In this document: one piece after another, positions 7,536 to 16,716 of the stretch
Numbering within the stretch: the first letter of the stretch is position 1
Layout of the letters: each line of letters opens with the position of its first letter
DNA from: Streptomyces sp. NBC_01275
Lineage (GTDB): Bacteria; Actinomycetota; Actinomycetes; Streptomycetales; Streptomycetaceae
Assembly: GCF_026340655.1 (NCBI RefSeq)
Contig: NZ_JAPEOZ010000001.1
Coordinates: forward strand, 496,001 to 560,000
Direction: 5' to 3'
DNA: 64,000 nucleotides
Notes under the pieces: model-generated
Database searches by the model: none
Told to the model about the DNA's origin: nothing
What the model saw: the letters and a program-made list of their open reading frames with translations, nothing else
Translations under genes and position numbers: made by a program

Positions 7536-8684
7536 ATGGACGACCGTATGACGACGCCCTGGGGCGAGCCCGCCCTGGCCCGCTACCCCGAGGATCCGCG
7601 CGACACGCTGCGTGCCTGGGACGCCTCCGACGCGTATCTGCTCCGGCACCTCGCGGAGCGGGACGTCCCCCTCACCGGCGCGGTCGTGGTGCTCGGCGAC
7701 CGCTGGGGCGCGCTGGTCACGGCTCTCGCCGCGCACCGGCCGACGCAGATCACCGACTCCTGGCTGGGACAGGAGGCGACCCGGGCGAACCTCGCCCGCA
7801 ACGGCGTGGAACCCGGTTCCGTCCGGTTGCTCACCACCCAGGATCCGGCGCCCGAGCGGATCGACGTGCTGCTGGTGCGGGTGCCGAAGAGCCTCGCGCT
7901 GCTGGAGGACCAGCTGCTGCGGCTGGCGCCCGCCGTGCACGAGGGCACGGTCGTCGTCGGCGCCGGCATGGTGAAGGAGATCCACACCTCCACACTGCGC
8001 CTGTTCGAGCGGATCCTGGGCCCGACCAGGACCTCCCTCGCCGAGCAGAAGGCCCGGCTGATCTTCTGCACCCCGGATCCGTCACAGGCGCGCCCCGGCA
8101 ATCCGTGGCCGCACTCCTACGCGCTGCCCGACGACGTCGGCACGCTCTCCGGTCGTACGGTCGTCAACCACGCCGGTGTGTTCTGCGCCGAGCGGCTCGA
8201 CGTCGGCACCCGGTTCTTCCTCCGGCAGCTGCCGGACACGCGCGGGGTTGGCCGGGTCGTCGACCTGGGGTGCGGGAACGGGGTCGTCGGCACGGCGGTG
8301 GCGCTGGCCGACCCGGCGGCCGAGGTGCTGTTCACCGACGAGTCGTTCCAGGCGGTGGCGTCGGCGGAGGCGACGTACAAGGCGAACGGGGTGCCGGGGC
8401 ACGCCGAGTTCCGGGTCGGGGACGGGCTGGCGGGAGTGCCGGGCGGGAGTGTGGACGTGGTGCTGAACAATCCGCCGTTCCACTCCCACCAGGCCACGAC
8501 GGACGCGACGGCGTGGCGGATGTTCACGGATGCGCGGCGCGCGCTGCGGCCGGGCGGCGAGCTGTGGGTCGTCGGCAATAGGCACCTGGGGTACCACGTG
8601 AAGCTGAAGCGGCTGTTCGGCAACAGTGAACTGGTTGCGGGGGACCCGAAGTTCGTGGTGCTGAGGGCCGTCAAGCGCGGGTGA
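7536..8684 (+). CDS. rlmG: 23S rRNA (guanine-N2)-methyltransferase RlmG-like
   Basis: The 382-residue protein has two methyltransferase-like halves, as in the RsmC/RlmG group. The N-terminal half is degenerate. The C-terminal half carries the SAM site VVDLGCGNGVVG (~residue 240) and the catalytic NNPPFH motif (~310) of N2-guanine base methyltransferases. E. coli RlmG (378 residues) modifies G1835 of 23S rRNA. TAGCCT lies ten bases before the ATG and no ribosome site is visible, so a leaderless start at 7536 is likely. The 3' end overlaps the convergent aldolase gene by 14 bases. Confidence 0.8.
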   Translation: MDDRMTTPWGEPALARYPEDPRDTLRAWDASDAYLLRHLAERDVPLTGAVVVLGDRWGALVTALAAHRPTQITDSWLGQEATRANLARNGVEPGSVRLLTTQDPAPERIDVLLVRVPKSLALLEDQLLRLAPAVHEGTVVVGAGMVKEIHTSTLRLFERILGPTRTSLAEQKARLIFCTPDPSQARPGNPWPHSYALPDDVGTLSGRTVVNHAGVFCAERLDVGTRFFLRQLPDTRGVGRVVDLGCGNGVVGTAVALADPAAEVLFTDESFQAVASAEATYKANGVPGHAEFRVGDGLAGVPGGSVDVVLNNPPFHSHQATTDATAWRMFTDARRALRPGGELWVVGNRHLGYHVKLKRLFGNSELVAGDPKFVVLRAVKRG

Positions 8685-9534
8685 GGAGGCGGACCGTCCG
8701 CTCGACGGTGGCCGCCATCGCCGCCCGGCCGGCGGTCAGGTAGGCGCGGGCGTCGACGGCCTCGGGGTGGTCGGCGAGGAAGTCCCTGATCGCGCCGGTC
8801 ATGGCTTGGTTCAGGGCGGTCCCGATGTTGACCTTGGCGATGCCGCCCGCGACGGCCGCGATCAGCTCGCCGTCCGGAACGCCCGAGGAGCCGTGCAGGA
8901 CGAGGGGCACGTCGAGGACGGCGGCGAGCCGTTCGATCAGGTCGTGGTCGAGGGCGGCGGTGCGGGTGGTCATCGCGTGGACGCTGCCGACGGCGACGGC
9001 CAGGGCGTCCACGCCGGATTCGGCGACGAAGGCACGGGCCTCGGCCGGGTCGGTGCGGGCACCGGGCGCATGGGCTCCCTTACCGCCGATCTCCCCCAAC
9101 TCGCCCTCGATCCAGAGCCCTTGGGAGTGCGCCCAGTCGACGGCCGCGCGGGTCGCGGCAAGGTTCTCGGCGTACGGAAGGCGGGAGGCGTCGTACATCA
9201 CGGAACCGAAGCCGGCGTCGGCCGCCTGACGGAGGAGCAGGTCGCTCTGGACGTGGTCCAGGTGCAACGCGACGGGTACGGCGGCCCGTTCGGCGGCGGC
9301 CACGGCGGCGCGGGCGAGCGGGAGCAGCCGTCCCTGGCGGAACTTCACGGCGTTCTCGCTGACTTGGAGGACGACGGGCGCTCCGGCGGCCTCGGCGCCG
9401 GCGATCACGGCCTCGACGTGTTCGAGCGTGATGACGTTGAAGGCGGTGACGGCGGTGACGGCGGTGTGGGCCGTGCGGACCCTGCGGACCGTGCGGGCGC
9501 GGGTGACCAGTTCGCCGGTGGTCGTGAGGGGCAT
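8671..9534 (-). CDS. class II fructose/tagatose-bisphosphate aldolase family protein
   Basis: This 287-residue protein is a class II (zinc) aldolase of the GatY/KbaY/Fba type: TAFNVITLEHVEAVIAGAE at the start, ALHLDHVQS with zinc-ligand His, IEGELGEIGGKG, VGSVHA, LVLHGSSGVP and GGIAKVNIGTAL follow the family order. It should cleave a ketose (bis)phosphate to dihydroxyacetone phosphate and an aldehyde. Its ATG lies one base after the stop of the SIS-domain gene, so the two are co-translated, as in amino-sugar/galactosamine catabolic operons. Confidence 0.85.
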   Translation of the reverse strand: MPLTTTGELVTRARTVRRVRTAHTAVTAVTAFNVITLEHVEAVIAGAEAAGAPVVLQVSENAVKFRQGRLLPLARAAVAAAERAAVPVALHLDHVQSDLLLRQAADAGFGSVMYDASRLPYAENLAATRAAVDWAHSQGLWIEGELGEIGGKGAHAPGARTDPAEARAFVAESGVDALAVAVGSVHAMTTRTAALDHDLIERLAAVLDVPLVLHGSSGVPDGELIAAVAGGIAKVNIGTALNQAMTGAIRDFLADHPEAVDARAYLTAGRAAMAATVERTVRLLTRA

Positions 9535-9535
9535 G

Positions 9536-10432
9536 TCAGCTCCCGGTCGGCCGCGAGTGGAGGACGACCGAGCGGGTGAGGTGGCGTGGGCGGTCCGGGT
9601 CGAGGCCGCGGGCGGCGGCGACGGCCACCGCGAGCCGCTGGGCGCGGACGAGTTCGGCCAGCGGGTCCAGTCGGCCGGATATCCACAACGCGCCTGTGGC
9701 CCGCACCTGTTGGGCAAGTCCCTCGGGTTCCGGCCCGAGCATCCAGGTGGCGGTTCTGGCGCCGCTCACGCTGATGGGGCCGTGCCGGTACTCCATCGCC
9801 GGGTAGGCCTCGGTCCAGGACAGTGCGGCCTCGCGCATCTTCAGCGCGGCCTCGTTCGCCAGACCGACCGTCCAGCCACGCCCCAGGAACGTGAACTGCC
9901 CGCATTCCACGAGCCCTTCGGGCAGCGGCTCGGCGAGCACGGTGCGGGCGTCGGCGAGGACGGCGTCGGTGTGCAGGCCCAGATGGGCGCGCAGGAGGGT
10001 GAGTGCGGTGGTCGCGAACCTGGTCTGCACGACGGAGCGTTCGTCGGCGAAGTCCAGGACGACGAGCCGGTCCGCGGCCCGCGCCACCGGGGTGTCGGGG
10101 TCGGCCGTGACCGCCACGGTGGGCGTACGTCCCTGAAGGCGGGTGAGCAGGTCGAGCACCTCGGTGGTGGTGCCGGACCGGGTGAGGGCGAGGATCCGGT
10201 CGTATCGACGACCCCAGGGGAACTCGGAGGCGGGGAACGCGTCCGTCTCGCCCTGCCCCGCACCTTCGCGCAGGGCGGCCACGGCCTGGGCCATGAACCA
10301 GGACGTGCCGCAGCCGACGATCGCGACCCGCTCCCCCGGCGCCGGAAGCTCCCCCGCATGACGGGCGGCCTCGGCGGCGGCCCGTGACCAGCACTCCGGC
10401 TGGCTCATCAGCTCGTCCTCGACATACGTCAT
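9536..10432 (-). CDS. SIS-domain sugar isomerase/deaminase (AgaS-like)
   Basis: A 298-residue protein with two SIS domains. IVGCGTSWFMAQAV near residue 40 and ALTRSGTTTEVL near 85 are the phosphosugar-binding loops, and EAALSWTEAYPAMEYRHGP corresponds to the isomerase half of glucosamine-6-phosphate synthases and AgaS. The start is ATG 10432 after GAGGTGGGG. It is followed by the coupled class II aldolase, so the pair probably deaminates/isomerises an amino-sugar phosphate and then cleaves the product. No transporter or kinase for it is visible in the window. Confidence 0.82.
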   Translation of the reverse strand: MTYVEDELMSQPECWSRAAAEAARHAGELPAPGERVAIVGCGTSWFMAQAVAALREGAGQGETDAFPASEFPWGRRYDRILALTRSGTTTEVLDLLTRLQGRTPTVAVTADPDTPVARAADRLVVLDFADERSVVQTRFATTALTLLRAHLGLHTDAVLADARTVLAEPLPEGLVECGQFTFLGRGWTVGLANEAALKMREAALSWTEAYPAMEYRHGPISVSGARTATWMLGPEPEGLAQQVRATGALWISGRLDPLAELVRAQRLAVAVAAARGLDPDRPRHLTRSVVLHSRPTGS

Positions 10433-10454
10433 GCCCCACCTCTTCCCGACGATG

Positions 10455-10523
10455 CATGCAGATGATTGTTCATGCAAGATAGAGCCATCTTTCGAGCAAT
10501 TTCAAGCACACGATCGGCATGCA
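10455..10523. promoter_or_regulatory. promoter region of the SIS-aldolase operon with repeated sites
   Basis: This patch is clearly AT-richer than its surroundings. It holds three CATGCA boxes (10455-10460, 10471-10476, 10518-10523) and a tandem pair TTTCGAGCAA (10490-10499) and TTTCAAGCAC (10500-10509). Tandem TTTC-containing repeats resemble DeoR-family sugar-regulator sites. The regulator itself is not adjacent in this window. Confidence 0.4.
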
Positions 10524-10655
10524 ACAGACAGGGAGAGGGAGCCCGCCGATGTCACGTGACCAGCTCGCCGAGAACGGGGAGACGCCGGACTTCTTCTGGG
10601 CGGCGAGGATTTCGGCGTACGAATCCACGCACGGCTCCGGTAACAGCCCCTGGCG

Positions 10656-10988
10656 TCAGGCGTGTTCGCCGGTGCCGCGCTGGGTGCTGCCCGGTTCGCC
10701 GGTGTCGCGCCGCCAGACGACGACCAGTTCGTCGCGGGCCCCGAAGCGGACCAGATGGCGGCCCACCACGTCCTCGAGCCGGTCGAGTTCGTCGGCCTCG
10801 GTGTCGATGGTCAGCAACAGGGCGTCCTCGGCGGCGGTGAGGGTGCCGCTGCCCTGCGGGAAGGTGAGCAGGCCCTCGCCCTTGTCCTCGTCCCAGGTCG
10901 CCTCGATCCGGCGGCCGAGATGGGCGGCGAGCTGTTTGGCGTAGCGGTGCGGGCGGTCGGTGGGGACGCGGGCTTCGGAGCGGGACAT
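10656..10988 (-). CDS. DUF2218 domain-containing protein
   Basis: This 110-residue protein reads RPHRYAKQLAAHLGRR near the start, FPQGSGTLTAAEDALLLTIDT in the middle and LEDVVGRHLVRFGARDELVVVWRR near the end. This is the DUF2218 pattern, often encoded beside siderophore or iron-uptake genes in actinobacteria. Its biochemical role is unknown, and no iron genes are adjacent here. The upstream 345 bases to the next gene hold only the hairpin at 11133-11167 and two copies of GCTCTCTGCGTCCTG near 11295-11330. Confidence 0.75.
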   Translation of the reverse strand: MSRSEARVPTDRPHRYAKQLAAHLGRRIEATWDEDKGEGLLTFPQGSGTLTAAEDALLLTIDTEADELDRLEDVVGRHLVRFGARDELVVVWRRDTGEPGSTQRGTGEHA

Positions 10989-11132
10989 GGACGTGACTCC
11001 CTCGGACGGCGGGCGGACTCACTGCAGTACTGCCAGACACAGGGGCCCCGCGTACACCTCCCGGACCGCAACGTATGGATTCTCCCCCGGACGGACGGCG
11101 CCGGCCGGGCACAAGGGCAGCGGTAGGCTCCA

Positions 11133-11167
11133 GGGCGCACCCCCGGTGAACCACCGAAAGTGCGCCC
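11133..11167. terminator. nested hairpin downstream of the MFS fusion gene
   Basis: An outer 8-bp stem GGGCGCAC/GTGCGCCC encloses an internal loop (CCC/AAA) and an inner stem CGGTG/CACCG with an AAC loop. It lies about 170 bases past the stop of the minus-strand MFS gene and upstream of the DUF2218 gene, inside the only stretch over 300 bases here that has no gene. It is most simply a terminator, though a DNA-level operator is possible. Confidence 0.5.
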
Positions 11168-11333
11168 CGCCCCCCGGGGCCCGCGGTGACGGGGTGCGCG
11201 GCCGTCCCCTGCCGCTCCGCCGTGCCCGCGGACCCTTCAGCCGGCCCGTCCGGGCGCGGACCCTCCGCTCAGGGTCCCGCCCGGACGGACCGGAGCTCTC
11301 TGCGTCCTGGCTCTCTGCGTCCTGCGGGCCGAA

Positions 11334-13706
11334 CTACTCGCCGGTGTGGGCGAGTTCGATGTCGTGGTCGTCCACGTCGCCGCTGGCGAGACTGATCCCG
11401 GTCGCCCGCGGCGGGTAGCCGGTCGCGATGACCGTGTACGGGCCGCCGTCCAGGTCGGAGAAGACGTACGCCCCGTCGTTCCCGGTCGTGGCGGTGGCGA
11501 CGACGTTGCCCGCCGCGTCCACCAGCGTCACCCGCGCGTCGGCCAGCGCGGCGCCCGCGCCGCGGACCGTGCCCCGCACCTGCGCGCCGGGCCGCAGCTC
11601 GACGTCGACCCGGGTGACCCCGGTGGCGCCGATCTCGACGGGCAGCGCCAGCGGCCGGTGCTTGGGCGAGCTGACCGCAAGGGTCACCGGCCCCGGCACC
11701 AGGTCGGCCAGGACGAATCCGCCAGTCCCGTCGGTCTGTACGGTGGCCAGCACATCCCCGCGCACATCGGTCACGACGACCACCGCACCGGCGACCGGCG
11801 CCCCGCTCTCCGTCGACCGCACCGCGCCGGCCAGCCCGCTGCTCCCGCACAGCAGCACGTCGTACGTCACCGGGGCGGCCCCGACGACCACGGTCGTCGC
11901 CTGCGGCTGATGGCCGTCGGCGGCGGCGATGAGGACGTACGTGCCCTCCCCCGGCGCCTCGACCGCGTAGGAGCCGTCGGCCCCGGCGACCGCGCGGCTC
12001 AACTGCCGCCCGCCCAGCGAGATCAGCGTCACCGCGGCCCCGCCCGCCGGCGCGCTCTCCGCGCCCCGCACATGCCCGGACACGGTGTGCCCGCCGCCGG
12101 CCGGTCCGTCGCCGCTCAGCCCCGGAACGGTCGCGACCAGCTCGGCGACCGCGCGGGCCAGCGGAACGGCGACCGCGGCGCCCACAGCACCCACAGCCTC
12201 CTCGTCGACGCCCGCGCCGGACGCGACGGACGTCCCCGTCTCCGGCCTCGCCTCCGATTTCGTCGCCTCCTCCCTCACGCCTGCCGCCGCCGTCCGCTGC
12301 CGCGGGATGAACGCGGCGACCACGAAGGCGAGGACCGCCGCTCCCGAGCCGACCGCCATGACCACCTTGAACCCGTTCTCGGAGGGCAGGGCGGCGCCGC
12401 CGAACACCGTGGTCATCTGGGCCAGGATCACCCCGGCGACGGCGCTGGCGGTGGAGGTGCCGATCGACCGCATCAGGGTGTTGAGGCTGTTCGCGGCGGC
12501 CGTCTCGGAGGCGTCCACGGCGCCCATGATGAGCGCGGGCATCGCGCCGTAGGCGAAGCCGATGCCGGCGCCGATGACACAGGAGCCCAGGACGAGCTCC
12601 CACACGGCGTCCATCAGCACGATGGTGAGGCCGTATCCGACGGCGACGACGACCGCGCCGATCATCAGGGTCGTCTTCGGGCCCCGCGCCTTCGAGATCA
12701 GCGCGGACACGGGCGCCGTGGCCATCATCACCAGGCCCGTGGGGGCCATGACCAGACCCGCGGCCAGCAGCGACTTGCCCAGCCCGTAGCCCGTCGCCTC
12801 GGGCAGCTGGAGAAGCTGGGGAAGGACCAGGGACATCGCGAACATGGAGAACCCGAAGGCCGTCGAGGCGAGGTTGGTCACCAGCACCTGGCGGCGGGCG
12901 GTGGTCCGCAGGTCCACCAGCGGTTCCTCGACCCGCAGTTCGAACAGACCCCACAGGAGCAGCACGACCACCGCGGCAGCGAAGAGCCCGAGGGTGGTGC
13001 CGCTGCCCCAGCCCCAGTCGGCGCCCTTGGAGATCGCCAGCAGCAGACAGATCAGTCCGGCGGCCATGCCGACCGCGCCGACCAGGTCGAAGCGGCCGCC
13101 GGTGCGCACCTTCGACTCGGGCACGAACAGCGGGACGAGCACGGCGGCGACGACGCCGAGCGCGGCCGACGTCCAGAACAGCACATGCCAGTCGAAGTGG
13201 TCCGCGAGGAGCGCGGCGGCGGGCAGCCCGAGCGCGCCGCCGACGCCGAGGGAGGCGCTCATCAGCGCGGTGGCCGAGCCGAGCCGCTCGGCGGGGAGTT
13301 CGTCGCGCATGATGCTGATGCCGAGCGGGATGACGCCGGAGGCGAGTCCCTGCAGGGCCCGGCCGACGATCATCGGGGTGAGCGCGTCGCTGAGGGCGGC
13401 GGTGACCGATCCGGCGACCAGCATGGCCAGGCTGACCAGCAGCATGCGGCGCTTGCCGTACATGTCGCCGAGCCGTCCCATGACGGGGGTGGCGACGGCG
13501 GCCGCGAGAAGGGTGGCGGTGACGGTCCAGGCCGTGTCCGAGGCCGGGGCGTCGAGCAGCGTCGGCAGCTCCGGGACGATCGGGATCACCAGGGTCTGCA
13601 TCAGCGAGACCACGATCCCGCCGAAGGCCAGGACCGCTACGACGAGGTCGGCCCGCGGCGGCGCGGACTCCCCCGTCGTGACGGACCGGGGGTGCGCATG
13701 GGACAT
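11334..13706 (-). CDS. MFS drug-efflux-type transporter fused to three carboxypeptidase-regulatory-like domains
   Basis: The protein is 790 residues from ATG 13706, which follows GGAGG. Residues ~20-500 form a DHA2/EmrB-type major facilitator with about 14 membrane helices and the motif-A-like GRLGDMYGKRRML. After a charged linker (~500-560), three beta-sandwich repeats of the carboxypeptidase D regulatory type follow. Each has a GxVRxxxxxPxxGAxV opening and a DGSYAVEAP, GTGGFVLADL or DGAYVFSDL turn. The tail should be cytoplasmic or external depending on helix number. The upstream region holds a large palindrome (13742-13797), so it is probably controlled by a MarR-type repressor. Confidence 0.85.
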   Translation of the reverse strand: MSHAHPRSVTTGESAPPRADLVVAVLAFGGIVVSLMQTLVIPIVPELPTLLDAPASDTAWTVTATLLAAAVATPVMGRLGDMYGKRRMLLVSLAMLVAGSVTAALSDALTPMIVGRALQGLASGVIPLGISIMRDELPAERLGSATALMSASLGVGGALGLPAAALLADHFDWHVLFWTSAALGVVAAVLVPLFVPESKVRTGGRFDLVGAVGMAAGLICLLLAISKGADWGWGSGTTLGLFAAAVVVLLLWGLFELRVEEPLVDLRTTARRQVLVTNLASTAFGFSMFAMSLVLPQLLQLPEATGYGLGKSLLAAGLVMAPTGLVMMATAPVSALISKARGPKTTLMIGAVVVAVGYGLTIVLMDAVWELVLGSCVIGAGIGFAYGAMPALIMGAVDASETAAANSLNTLMRSIGTSTASAVAGVILAQMTTVFGGAALPSENGFKVVMAVGSGAAVLAFVVAAFIPRQRTAAAGVREEATKSEARPETGTSVASGAGVDEEAVGAVGAAVAVPLARAVAELVATVPGLSGDGPAGGGHTVSGHVRGAESAPAGGAAVTLISLGGRQLSRAVAGADGSYAVEAPGEGTYVLIAAADGHQPQATTVVVGAAPVTYDVLLCGSSGLAGAVRSTESGAPVAGAVVVVTDVRGDVLATVQTDGTGGFVLADLVPGPVTLAVSSPKHRPLALPVEIGATGVTRVDVELRPGAQVRGTVRGAGAALADARVTLVDAAGNVVATATTGNDGAYVFSDLDGGPYTVIATGYPPRATGISLASGDVDDHDIELAHTGE

Positions 13707-13741
13707 GGTCGGGCCTCCGTGGGGGGATCGGGCCTTCGCGA

Positions 13742-13797
13742 CGCCCACCAATCTAGATCGCTTGATTAACTTAAGCAAGTAGAATGTTCGGTGGGCG
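13742..13797. promoter_or_regulatory. nested palindromes upstream of the MFS fusion gene
   Basis: An AT-rich palindrome CTTGATTAACTTAAGCAAG (13761-13779; CTTG-N-TTAA-N-TTAA-N-CAAG) sits inside a wider inverted repeat CGCCCACC (13742-13749) / GGTGGGCG (13790-13797). The inner element has the look of a MarR-family operator; the outer arms could form a cruciform or RNA stem. No MarR gene is adjacent to it. Confidence 0.55.
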
Positions 13798-13817
13798 AGA
13801 GGTGAAGATTCCGCGCA

Positions 13818-13843
13818 CGGAGGGCCTCCGAAGAGGCCCTCCG
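13818..13843 (-). terminator. htpG terminator
   Basis: A perfect 11-bp stem CGGAGGGCCTC/GAGGCCCTCCG with a CGAA tetraloop begins 20 bases after the htpG stop. There is no U-tract, as is usual in this genus. Confidence 0.75.
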
Positions 13844-13862
13844 GTCCCCACGACAGGGGCGA

Positions 13863-15836
13863 CTACAGCGCCCGCTCCAAGTGGTCGGCCACCAGCTTCA
13901 CGAACCGTGCGGGCTCCTGGGGCCGGCCGCCCTCGGCCAGCACCGCGAGACCGTGCAGCAGTTCGGCGGTCCCGGCGAGCTCGGTGCGGTCCTCCCGGTC
14001 CTTGTAGGCCTGGTTCAGGCCCTTGACGAGCAGGTGGTCCGGGTTGAGCTCGAGGATCCGCTGGGCCTTGGGCACCTCCTGACCCATCGCGCGGTACATG
14101 TTCTCCAGCGCCGGGGTGAGGCCGTTCGCGTCCGAGACGATGCAGGCCGGGGACACCGTGAGGCGCGAGGAGAGGCGCACTTCCTTGATGTCGTCGCCCA
14201 GTTGCTCCGTCATCCAGCCGAGCAGACCGGCGTACTCCTCGCCCTGCTTCTCCCGCGCGCCCTCGGCCTCTTCGTCGCCCTGCGCGTCGAGATCGACCTC
14301 TCCCTTGGCGACGGACCGCAGCCGCTTGCCCTCGAACTCGCCGACCACGTCGACCCACACCTCGTCGACGGCGTCGGTGAGCAGCAGGACCTCGATGCCC
14401 TTGGCCCGGAAGGCCTCCATGTGCGGGGAGTTCTCGATGCTCTCCCGGGACTCGCCGGCCAGGTAGTAGACGTCCTCCTGGCCGTCCTTCATCCGCTCCA
14501 CGTAACTCTGCAGCGTGGTCGGCTCGTCCGCGCTGTGCGTGCTCGCGAACGACGCGACGGCGAGCAGGGCGTCGCGGTTGTCGTTGTCGGTGACGAGCCC
14601 TTCCTTCAGGACCGCGCCGAACTCCCGCCAGAACGTGGCGTAGCGGTCGGGGTCCTTGGTCAGCAGGTCCTTGACCGTGGCCACGACCTTCTTGGTCAGC
14701 CGACGCTGCATCATCTTGATGTGCCGGTCCTGCTGCAGGATCTCCCGGGAGACGTTCAGCGAGAGGTCCGCCGCGTCGACCACGCCCTTGACGAAGCGGA
14801 GGTAGGGCGGCAGCAGCGCCTCGCAGTCGTCCATGATGAAGACGCGCTTCACATACAGCTGCACACCGCGCTTGGAGCCCTGCTGGTACAGGTCGTGCGG
14901 GGCGTGCGAGGGGACGAAGAGCAGCGCCTGGTACTCGAAGGTGCCCTCGGCCTGGAGCCGGACGGTCTCCAGCGGCTCCCGCCAGTCGTGGCTGATGTGC
15001 TTGTACAGCTCGTGGTACTCGTCGTCGGACACCTCCTCGCGCGAGCGCGCCCACAGGGCCTTCATCGAGTTCAGCGTCTCGGGCTCGGGCGCGGCGTCGC
15101 CGTCGCCGGTGCCGTCGACGCCGTCGGCCTTCTTCGGGACCGTCCTGATCGGCCAGGTGATGAAGTCCGAGTACCGCTTGACGATCTCCTTGATCGTCCA
15201 GGCGGAGGTGTAGTCGTGCAGCTGGTCGTCGGAGTCCGCGGGCTTGAGGTGCAGGGTGACCGAGGTGCCCTGCGGCGCGCCGTCGACCCGCTCCAGCGTG
15301 TACGTGCCCTCGCCGCGCGACGACCAGCGCGTGCCCTGGCTCTCGCCGGCACGCCGGGTCAGCAGGGTCATCTCGTCCGCCACCATGAACCCGGAGTAGA
15401 AGCCCACCCCGAACTGCCCGATGAGCCCCTCGGCCTGGTCGTCCGCGCCGCCCTTGTCGGCCTTGCCCGCCTTGCCCGCCTCGCTCGCCTCGCTCGCCTC
15501 ACGGGCCTCCCGCAGCTCCCGGACGAACTGCGCGGTCCCCGAGTTGGCGATCGTGCCGATGAGCCGGCCGACCTCCTCGTACGACATTCCGATGCCGTTG
15601 TCCCGCACGGTGAGGGTGCGGGCGCCGTCGTCGGTCTCGATCTCGATGTGCAGGTCGGAGACGTCGGCGTCGAGCGTGTCGTCCCGCAGCGCGGCCAGGC
15701 GCAGCTTGTCCAGCGCGTCCGAGGCGTTGGAGACGAGCTCTCGCAGGAAGACGTCCTTGTTCGAGTAGACCGAGTGGATCATCAACTGGAGCAGCTGACG
15801 GGCCTCAACCTGGAACTCAAACGTTTCGGTCGTCAT
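13863..15836 (-). CDS. htpG: molecular chaperone HtpG (bacterial Hsp90)
   Basis: This 657-residue ATP-dependent chaperone shows the full Hsp90 layout: [39 protein letters not shown] at the start, [21 protein letters not shown], the middle-domain [32 protein letters not shown] and the C-terminal dimerisation region ending in LERAL. ATG 15836 was chosen over an upstream start because it gives the standard [10 protein letters not shown]-terminus. An Ala/Glu/Lys micro-repeat ([18 protein letters not shown]) is inserted between the N-terminal ATP lid and GQFGVGFYS; such a charged insert is unusual for bacterial HtpG. Confidence 0.97.
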
Positions 15837-15924
15837 GGTTCGCGTGTCCCTCACAGGTTCCGTGGTCTCGTCGACGGTGGTGAACTGATCAGGGCCACTT
15901 TACAAACAGCGGGTCGGGCGGGGG

Positions 15925-16716
15925 TCAGCGTTGTCCGAGGTCGTCCGCGCGAGTGACGCGGATCTTCGACTGACCGTGCGGGAGCGCCTCCCAGTCGTCC
16001 ATGAAGCGGGCCCGCAGACCGTGCTTCTCCGCCAGGGCCACGAGGGTCTCGGTGCGGTAGTAGAAGTCCTCCCGCAGGACGTGGTGTTCCTCGCCCTCGG
16101 TGCGGTCGAAGGTGAAGTCGAACCAGCCGCCCGGCGCGAGCACCCGCCCTACGTGGGCCAGGCACTCCTCGATGACCGGGAGCGGCGAGTGCGAGAAGAC
16201 GCTGTGCGCGTGGACGACGTCGAAGTGGGCGTCGGGCAGGAACCGCAGCGTCAGGTCGCGCACCGGGGTCAGGGTCGGCAGCCGCTGCTGCAACCCCATG
16301 TCGACGATGGTGTCCTGCGCGGCGACGAGGATGTCGGGGGAGATGTCGACGCCGTGGTAGTGGCCGGGTTCCAGGTGCCGGATGAACCGCCAGCCGCCCC
16401 GCAGGTTGCCGCAGCCGATCTCCAGCATCCGGTGCTCGGGGCGCAGCCCGTGGCCGAGAAGGTAGTCGAACTGCATCGCGCCCAGCGCCAGCCACCGCTC
16501 CCGGTTGCGGCTGCCGACGGCCGCGTCCGGGTCGGCGCGGGTGTCGGAGCGCATCACGGCACGGTAGTAGGAGACGTGGTCCGGGTGGCGGCGGCTCAGC
16601 CACAGGTCCCGGGCGGCGCGGGCCAGATGACGGGGCACCCGGTCGGGGTGGCGCAGGGCGTAGCCGACGCGGTGGCCGAGCGTGGCGCGGTTGGCGGTGA
16701 GGTTCCTGGCGGGCAT
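15925..16716 (-). CDS. class I SAM-dependent methyltransferase
   Basis: The 263-residue protein has the SAM-binding segment MLEIGCGNLRGGWRFIRHLEPGHYHGVDIS near residue 100, an acidic-loop equivalent at FDVVHAHSVFSH and a LAPGGWFDFTFD strand. A basic N-terminal 70 residues (RHLARAARDLWLSRRHPDH) precede it. This pattern is common in methyltransferases linked to cell-envelope glycans, but no such genes are adjacent. It lies downstream of, and divergent from, the histidine kinase at 16882. Confidence 0.78.
   Translation of the reverse strand: MPARNLTANRATLGHRVGYALRHPDRVPRHLARAARDLWLSRRHPDHVSYYRAVMRSDTRADPDAAVGSRNRERWLALGAMQFDYLLGHGLRPEHRMLEIGCGNLRGGWRFIRHLEPGHYHGVDISPDILVAAQDTIVDMGLQQRLPTLTPVRDLTLRFLPDAHFDVVHAHSVFSHSPLPVIEECLAHVGRVLAPGGWFDFTFDRTEGEEHHVLREDFYYRTETLVALAEKHGLRARFMDDWEALPHGQSKIRVTRADDLGQR

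Noticed and set aside
10549..10655. Plus-strand frame starting MSRDQLAENGETPDFFWAARISAYESTHG
   Set aside because: It starts with a plausible ribosome site in a gene-free gap, but after about 36 residues it continues antisense through the DUF2218 gene with no recognisable domain. It could be a truncated remnant or a tiny peptide; I could not support it.
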